Assembly: GCA_937957895.1 (NCBI GenBank)
Contig: CALFEZ010000187.1
Coordinates: 1-6,960, forward strand
From: an uncultured Erysipelotrichaceae bacterium
Lineage (GTDB): Bacteria > Bacillota_I > Bacilli_A > Erysipelotrichales > Erysipelotrichaceae
Reading direction: 5' to 3'
Length of the DNA stretch: 6,960 nt
Part shown: piece after piece, positions 5,083-6,960 of the stretch
Layout of the letters: each line of letters begins with the position of its first letter
How positions within the stretch are numbered: the first letter of the stretch is position 1
Position numbers and translations under genes: made by a program
The notes under the pieces: model-generated
What the model saw: the letters and a program-made list of their open reading frames with translations, nothing else
What the model was told of the DNA's origin: nothing
Database searches by the model: none

Positions 5083-6894
5083 CAGGATCTTTTTGGAAAA
5101 TTGATTGGTATATAACTCGAAATAGTGCCCTTTTGAAGCCATGAGTTCTTTGTGAGTACCTTGTTCAATGATCCTGCCTTTGTCGATCACCAGGATCTTG
5201 TCTGCTTGAACGATCGTACTCAGACGATGGGCCACTACAAATGCCGTACGATTTTTGAGAACTTTGGAGATCGCCCGTTGGATGATCCTTTCGTTTTCGG
5301 TATCGATCGATGCCGTGGCTTCATCCAATACAAAGATCGCAGGATCAGCAATGATCGCTCTGGCAAAGGAAATCAGCTGTTTTTCACCGGTTGACAAACG
5401 ACTTCCACCTTCACCGACATCGGATGCATATCCATGCTCCATCTTCATGATGAAGTCATGGGCATTGACGATCTTGGCAGCTTCCATGATTTCCTGATCG
5501 GTAGCATCCAGTTTCCCGTATCGAATGTTATCAGCAACCGTACCAATAAACAAATGAGGATCCTGAAGCACATATCCCAAAGAAGAATGCAACCAACCAA
5601 GACTGCGTTTTCTGATATCGACGCCATCGATTTTGATCACTCCTTTTTTAGGTTCATAAAAACGACAAAGGAGATTGACGATCGTGCTTTTACCACTACC
5701 TGTTTCTCCAACCAACGCGATGGTCTGTCCGGCTTTGACATCCAAGTCAAAATCGATCAACACCGGTTCTGCTTCATTGTAGAAGAATGTAACATTTTCA
5801 AATGTCACATCCCCGGCGATCGTGGGATATGCCTCCGTTTTGGGATGCATCAGATCGCCATATTGAGCGATGACTTCATCGCTGTCTATGATATCAGGTT
5901 CGCTCGAAATCAATGAAAGAACACGCTCTGCGGATGCCTGAGCCAGCTGCAACTCCGCCAACAAGCGGGCAATGTTGCGAAGTGGTTCAAAGAAATGAGA
6001 AACATACTGAGTATAAAGCATCAGCGTCCCAAATCCCAAAACCCCAAGCAAAACCTGTTGTCCACCCCACACAAGCAGTCCTGCGGTACTCAATGAACCC
6101 AACCCCATGACGATCGGCATGAAAACTGCCGTCAACAAAGCTGCTTTGATCGAGCGTTCTTTCATTGTGCTCGTGTTTTTTTGGAAGTCTTCAAAATGAA
6201 TGTCTTCGATGGCCATGGTCTTGGTTGTTTTTGCCCCAAGGATGCCTTCGGAGAAATCATTGGTGATTTTTGAGTTCATTCTGCGGACATCGCGATATGT
6301 CAGTAAGATCCGCTTTTGAAAATAATAGCTAATCACAGCCAAGATAGGAATGATGATCAAGATGATCATGGCCAACTTCCAGTTGATGATCAGCATGACG
6401 ACACTGATGGTCACCATCAGCGACATCCCCCATACCATGTCCATCAAACCCCAAGACAAGATGTCGGAAAGCCGTTGGATATCGGATGTCATCCTGGCGG
6501 TGATCCATCCTGATGGAGTTTTATCGTAGTAAGAAAAAGAAAGATGCTGCAGTTTTAAGAAAGCTCTGTGTCTGACATCGTATCCAAAATTGGTTTCGAT
6601 CTTGCCGGCCATTCGAATGAATCCATAAACGACCAAAGATTGCACGATGACCAGTATCAGATACGCTCCGCCAAACATCGGCAGTACATCAAGCTGACGT
6701 CCGGCGATGATAAATTCATCGATCGCAAAACGGTTAAGCAGCGGAAAAAGCACATCGCCGATGGCAAGCATGATCATCAGACCATAAAGCACATACAAAT
6801 CTTTTTTATGCACCCATAAAAGTGCCAACAATCGCTTCCATAAGGAAAAGTTCAAGGAAGACGTATCATATGTCTGTTCTTCAAAACGAGTCAT
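5077..6894 (-). CDS. ABC exporter half-transporter, fused membrane and ATPase domains
   Basis: A 605-residue type I (multidrug/lipid exporter) ABC half-subunit. Residues 1 to about 320 hold six membrane helices, with the usual coupling-helix region around 120-145. The nucleotide-binding domain spans about 360-600. Its motifs are Walker A G-E-T-G-S-G-K-S-T (396-404), Q-loop Q444, signature L-S-T-G-E (500-504), Walker B I-F-V-L-D-E with catalytic E525, and H-loop H556. The signature departs from canonical LSGGQ while the catalytic Glu is intact. That combination fits the Glu-bearing subunit of heterodimeric exporters such as TM287/288, BmrC/D or LmrC/D, usually encoded second in a gene pair. 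The partner would then lie upstream, beyond 6960. A GAGGAAG ribosome site lies 4 bases before the ATG. Substrate unknown; drug efflux is a family expectation, not shown here. Confidence 0.95.
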   Translation of the reverse strand: MTRFEEQTYDTSSLNFSLWKRLLALLWVHKKDLYVLYGLMIMLAIGDVLFPLLNRFAIDEFIIAGRQLDVLPMFGGAYLILVIVQSLVVYGFIRMAGKIETNFGYDVRHRAFLKLQHLSFSYYDKTPSGWITARMTSDIQRLSDILSWGLMDMVWGMSLMVTISVVMLIINWKLAMIILIIIPILAVISYYFQKRILLTYRDVRRMNSKITNDFSEGILGAKTTKTMAIEDIHFEDFQKNTSTMKERSIKAALLTAVFMPIVMGLGSLSTAGLLVWGGQQVLLGVLGFGTLMLYTQYVSHFFEPLRNIARLLAELQLAQASAERVLSLISSEPDIIDSDEVIAQYGDLMHPKTEAYPTIAGDVTFENVTFFYNEAEPVLIDFDLDVKAGQTIALVGETGSGKSTIVNLLCRFYEPKKGVIKIDGVDIRKRSLGWLHSSLGYVLQDPHLFIGTVADNIRYGKLDATDQEIMEAAKIVNAHDFIMKMEHGYASDVGEGGSRLSTGEKQLISFARAIIADPAIFVLDEATASIDTENERIIQRAISKVLKNRTAFVVAHRLSTIVQADKILVIDKGRIIEQGTHKELMASKGHYFELYTNQFSKKILD

Positions 6895-6903
6895 TGGACT
6901 TCC

Positions 6904-6960
6904 TCACTCTCCTGGATCTTCGCGATCCGATACTAGAGATTTTGATCTGCCATCAAAGAG
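6904..6960 (-). CDS. Possible C-terminal end of an upstream gene (5' part outside window)
   Basis: One minus-strand frame is open from the window edge for 18 codons and ends in TGA at 6904, 9 bases before the ABC ATG. The peptide tail is hydrophilic and charged (LFDGRSKSLVSDREDPGE). The other two frames hit stops early in this stretch. If real, it is the tail of the preceding gene in the operon, perhaps the partner ABC half-subunit or a regulator. The segment is too short to recognise a family, and an open frame of 18 codons is weak evidence. Confidence 0.3.
   Translation of the reverse strand, partial: LFDGRSKSLVSDREDPGE

Noticed and set aside
5434..5916. Plus-strand open frame of 160 codons
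   Set aside because: It lies opposite the ATPase domain of the ABC exporter and has no motif of its own; length alone is not support.
1..6960. Mobile elements, CRISPR arrays, tRNA or rRNA genes, toxin-antitoxin or defence modules
   Set aside because: I looked for repeated spacers, transposase-like motifs, terminal inverted repeats and tRNA-like folds by eye and found none. The genes present explain nearly all of the sequence.

Overview
All supported genes lie on the minus strand, and every one looks like ordinary bacterial housekeeping or accessory metabolism. The sequence is AT-leaning. Genes are tightly packed, start sites carry AGGAGG-type Shine-Dalgarno sequences, and intrinsic terminators are stem-loops followed by T runs. 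UGA is used as a stop (ABC transporter, M42 peptidase and RluD-like genes) and Trp is encoded by TGG, so the mycoplasma genetic code does not apply. The protein types point to a low-GC Gram-positive bacterium: a heterodimer-type ABC exporter half, an all-alpha dUTPase, an M42 aminopeptidase, and a GluP-like rhomboid with a soluble N-terminal region. A Bacillota or Erysipelotrichia/Acholeplasma-related lineage is my guess; the species cannot be named.

Layout from the right edge, in the direction of transcription. Bases 6960-6904 may hold the last codons of an upstream gene. It is followed by an ABC exporter half-subunit (6894-5077), whose stop codon lies inside its own terminator hairpin (5082-5057). 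A short promoter region with an extended -10 box then leads into a two-gene operon: dimeric dUTPase (4993-4502) and M42 aminopeptidase (4491-3400), ending at a strong terminator (3391-3361). An AT-rich intergenic stretch of about 220 bases follows, with a possible 18-codon leader ORF and a small palindrome. Next is a lone short-chain dehydrogenase (3137-2394) with its own terminator (2389-2363). A second extended -10 promoter drives lspA (2206-1727), an RluD-family pseudouridine synthase (1752-841) and a rhomboid protease (844 to beyond base 1). These three reading frames overlap and are probably translationally coupled.

Functionally, the left operon combines lipoprotein maturation (LspA), RNA modification (RluD-like) and an intramembrane protease. 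The middle operon combines nucleotide-pool sanitation with peptide trimming. The ABC subunit is probably half of a heterodimeric multidrug or lipid-type exporter. I found no RNA genes, mobile elements, CRISPR arrays or phage genes, and no convincing undescribed system. The points most worth a second look are the strong excess of GATC, a substitution at a normally conserved Asn of LspA, the stop-in-terminator arrangement, and the possible leader ORF before the dehydrogenase.
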